In this document: positions 62,246 through 64,000 of the stretch, piece by piece
Layout: every line of letters starts with the position of its first letter
How positions within the stretch are numbered: the first letter of the stretch is position 1
Source of the DNA: CALDUY01 sp046350255
Lineage (GTDB): Bacteria > Planctomycetota > Planctomycetia > Gemmatales > Gemmataceae
DNA: 64,000 bases
Direction: 5' to 3'
NCBI GenBank assembly: GCA_046350255.1
Contig: JAXMAV010000009.1
Span: 248,001 to 312,000, forward strand
Made by a program: the position numbers and the translations under genes
The notes under the pieces: generated by a model
Seen by the model: the letters and a program-made list of their open reading frames with translations, nothing else
What the model was told of the DNA's origin: nothing
Database searches by the model: none

Positions 62246-62971
62246 TTACTCGCTGGTCTCCACGGGAAGTAAATCCGGTCCGGCCATGTAGCCATGCGCC
62301 CGCACGGTGAGGACGGCCTCGGGAGTGGGACGCCCCGCTGGATCGCGCAACTTGGTTCGCAACCTGGCAATGTGCATGTCGATGGTGCGAGTCTCGACGC
62401 CGACGGGTTCGATGCCCCAGACGCGGGCCAACAACTCCTCGCGCGACACGGCCCGCTTGCGGTTGGCGATGAGGAAGGCCAGGATGCCGCACTCGGTTTC
62501 GGAAAGTTCACTGCGGTTGCCTTCGCCCCAGTCCACCTCGCGGCGTTGCAGGTCGATGACCGCCTGGCCCAGGCGCGCCCGCTGTACCTCGCCGGTGCGT
62601 CCGTACGACCGGCGCAGCACTGCCTCAACCCGGGCAAGTAGCTCCCGCGCGGAGAACGGTTTAACGACGTAATCGTCCGCTCCCATTTTGAGCCCGCGCA
62701 CACGGTCTTCCTCGCCGCCTCGCGCGGTCAAGATGATGACAGGCACTGTCGGCCGAACCTCACGCAACTGACGCAGGACGGCCATGCCATCCAGGCGCGG
62801 CAGCATCAGATCGAGCAGTACCAGGTCCACACTGGCCCGGGAGGCCTCGGCCAGGCCGGTTTCGCCATCGGTTGCCTCTCGAATCTGGTACCCCGACAGC
62901 CGGAGCAGATCGACTACCCCCCGCCTGATGGCAGGTTCGTCTTCGACGACGACGATGTGGGGAACCTTCAT
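62246..62971 (-). CDS. OmpR/PhoB-family response regulator
   Basis: A 241-residue regulator. Receiver domain: VVEDEPAIRRG, phosphoacceptor D54 in LVLLDLMLPRLDG, and K104 in DYVVKPFS. C-terminal winged helix of the OmpR type: ELSETECGILAFLIANRKRAVS and VETRTIDMHIARLRTKLRD. It is phosphorylated by the next gene's kinase. Upstream lies a TTACA direct repeat of the kind bound by such regulators. The ATG at 62971 (MKVPHIVVVEDEP) begins the receiver fold. Confidence 0.93.
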   Translation of the reverse strand: MKVPHIVVVEDEPAIRRGVVDLLRLSGYQIREATDGETGLAEASRASVDLVLLDLMLPRLDGMAVLRQLREVRPTVPVIILTARGGEEDRVRGLKMGADDYVVKPFSARELLARVEAVLRRSYGRTGEVQRARLGQAVIDLQRREVDWGEGNRSELSETECGILAFLIANRKRAVSREELLARVWGIEPVGVETRTIDMHIARLRTKLRDPAGRPTPEAVLTVRAHGYMAGPDLLPVETSE

Positions 62972-63005
62972 CGGGGTGTCTCGTGCAAGAGGGGCTCCAC
63001 GATCG

Positions 63006-63048
63006 ATTGTACCCGGGAAGGGTCGCAGATTCTGTAACAAGATGTAAC
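63006..63048 (-). promoter_or_regulatory. OmpR/PhoB-type direct repeat and -10 box upstream of the regulator gene
   Basis: The minus strand carries GTTACA-tctt-GTTACA (63048-63033), repeats spaced exactly 10 bp, and TACAAT (63011-63006) as -10. No -35 hexamer is present at 17 bp, so the promoter is probably activator-dependent. Autoregulation is inferred. The predicted start is near 62999. Confidence 0.55.
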
Positions 63049-63058
63049 GAGGTGATCC

Positions 63059-63829
63059 CTAGAACCCCTCGTCGCGCAGTCGACCGAACAGGTTGCGATA
63101 ATGCGGGAGTCGATCGGCCAGGCTGTCCTTCACTCCCGGTTGCGGCCAGTTGATCAGGCTGACGTGGTCACCTTCCCACACCTCGCACGATTCTCCCCAA
63201 TGAGCGGATTGAATCGAGACGACCCCATCATTGGGCCCCTCGGAGCGGAAGACGATGGGGTAGGAGAGGCTCCAGGTAGGATTGCGCCAGGTGTGGGCGT
63301 GGCGGGCGGCCACCGAGAAGTAGCGGACTCCGGGCTGATCGAGTACGTCCTCGTTGAATGCCTTGCAGCGCACTGCAGTCAGGTCGTCGAACGCTTCGCG
63401 CGAGGCCTGGACCAGATCGAAGACCGGAGCCACAAGCGGGGCCAGATGGCCGGCGGCCCAGTCCGCGAAGGGGCTACCCCGATGCGGAGTCCCGAGGGTG
63501 GTCAGCGACAGGACCGAGGAGGCCATGCCCAGCTTGGAGATCATGTAACGAGCATCGAGCCCGCCCATGCTGTGAGCCACGAGGTGGACGGGTTCGTCGG
63601 GGATATGTTTCTGCAAGAAGCTTCGTAGCTGATCCGCCCGACAGGCAATTGAACTGGTCGGACTCAGGGACGCGGCCAGGACACGATTACCGGCTGCTTC
63701 CAGCGCGGGGATCACCCCGCGGAAGTAATCGAACCGCATGATTCGGCCCATCTGAATCCGTGTAAAGCCGAACAGCCCATGGACGAGGACAATGGGGCCA
63801 TGCAGACGGGGCATCAGGGAGGTATCCAT
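63059..63829 (-). CDS. Alpha/beta-hydrolase, triacylglycerol-lipase-like
   Basis: A 256-residue hydrolase of the class-I bacterial lipase type. PIVLVHGLFGF is the oxyanion-hole region, AHSMGG holds the nucleophile S87, and SEGPNDGVVSIQSAHWGE carries the Asp; H in EGDHVSLINWP completes the triad. No signal peptide is evident. The ATG at 63829 is chosen because it begins the fold; the upstream open frame lacks homology. Substrate unknown. It lies upstream of the two-component genes with its own probable promoter. Confidence 0.85.
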   Translation of the reverse strand: MDTSLMPRLHGPIVLVHGLFGFTRIQMGRIMRFDYFRGVIPALEAAGNRVLAASLSPTSSIACRADQLRSFLQKHIPDEPVHLVAHSMGGLDARYMISKLGMASSVLSLTTLGTPHRGSPFADWAAGHLAPLVAPVFDLVQASREAFDDLTAVRCKAFNEDVLDQPGVRYFSVAARHAHTWRNPTWSLSYPIVFRSEGPNDGVVSIQSAHWGESCEVWEGDHVSLINWPQPGVKDSLADRLPHYRNLFGRLRDEGF

Positions 63830-63860
63830 CGCGCTGTTCTCGGGGAGAGGAACCTGATGA

Positions 63861-63866
63861 ATTATA
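63861..63866 (-). promoter_or_regulatory. -10 box of the lipase-like gene
   Basis: Consensus TATAAT on the minus strand (63866-63861), about 32 bp upstream of the start codon. No good -35 is seen. An inverted repeat CCTCTG-ATC-CAGAGG (63899-63913) lies at about -45 to -59, a place suited to an activator. From 63867 to the window end no gene is seen. Confidence 0.45.
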
Positions 63867-64000
63867 CGTGAAGAGGCAGCGAGAACAGGAGAGGTTTGCC
63901 TCTGATCCAGAGGTCTCCTACGATCAACTCCAGTCCTAAGAAGAGGCATTCCCCCAGGTGGAGCATTCAGGCATGGCAGTCCAACAGGTGGCACCGGGCA

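Overview
The window is chromosomal DNA from a planctomycete, most likely of the Gemmata/Gemmatales group. The base composition is GC-rich. There are three DUF1501 (Tat-exported) proteins, a DUF1549/DUF1553 protein with CxxCH haem-like motifs, a CxxCH + WD40 protein and a PPC-domain protein. A caspase domain is fused to Ser/Thr kinase domains, and diderm envelope genes (LptE-like, LptF/G-like, BamD-like) are present. I see no rRNA, tRNA, CRISPR array, intact insertion sequence, prophage or plasmid gene. The genes are dense and mostly on the minus strand.

Layout, left to right. 1-11 kb: one long minus-strand run that reads parA, ybeY, recO, a BamD-like lipoprotein, an LptE-like lipoprotein, folP, the c-di-AMP cyclase cdaA, its YbbR-domain partner, proA, a HEAT-repeat membrane protein and a P5C dehydrogenase cut by the left edge. 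11-13 kb: psuG and a metallophosphatase, overlapping by one base. 13-20 kb: a minus-strand set with an aminotransferase, DUF1501, a BaiN-type flavoprotein, an LptF/G permease, a membrane-anchored Cys phosphatase and a NagB-like protein. 20-27.5 kb: a secreted DUF6263-like protein with a clear terminator, WD40, CehA/McbA-type hydrolase, RluA-type pseudouridine synthase, YjbQ and an NlpC/P60 hydrolase. 27.5-31 kb: a 2-oxoacid dehydrogenase operon (E1alpha, E1beta, E2). 31-34 kb: a caspase-pseudokinase-kinase fusion. 34-39 kb: DUF1501, a large glycosidase-like secreted protein and a small Cys-rich DUF5522-like protein. 39-41.5 kb: an alpha-oxoamine synthase convergent with an acyl carrier protein, and a DUF6134-like protein. 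41.5-44.5 kb: lactate permease, about 0.8 kb without a recognisable gene, and a small basic protein with a strong terminator. 44.5-53.3 kb: the four-gene planctomycete export/haem-motif operon. 53.4-57.6 kb: a membrane pseudocaspase with an N-terminal zinc ribbon, cinA and a small membrane protein. 57.6-60.1 kb: a TROVE/VWA (Ro60-like) protein with an extra N-terminal module. 60.2-63.8 kb: a sensor kinase and OmpR-type regulator with a direct-repeat operator, then a lipase-like hydrolase.

The most unusual contents are (i) the caspase + pseudokinase + active kinase fusion, (ii) a second caspase-fold protein that has lost its catalytic Cys and carries a zinc ribbon and membrane anchor, and (iii) a divergent Ro60-like protein with a conserved-looking extra N-terminus, followed by a strongly structured intergenic region. 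A c-di-AMP synthesis module sits in one operon with opposing proline-metabolism enzymes. An alpha-oxoamine synthase next to an ACP hints at sphingolipid-type chemistry.

Many gene starts were moved downstream of the longest open frame, using Shine-Dalgarno sequences, signal peptides and neighbouring stops. Family assignments come from recognising motifs by eye, without database searches.
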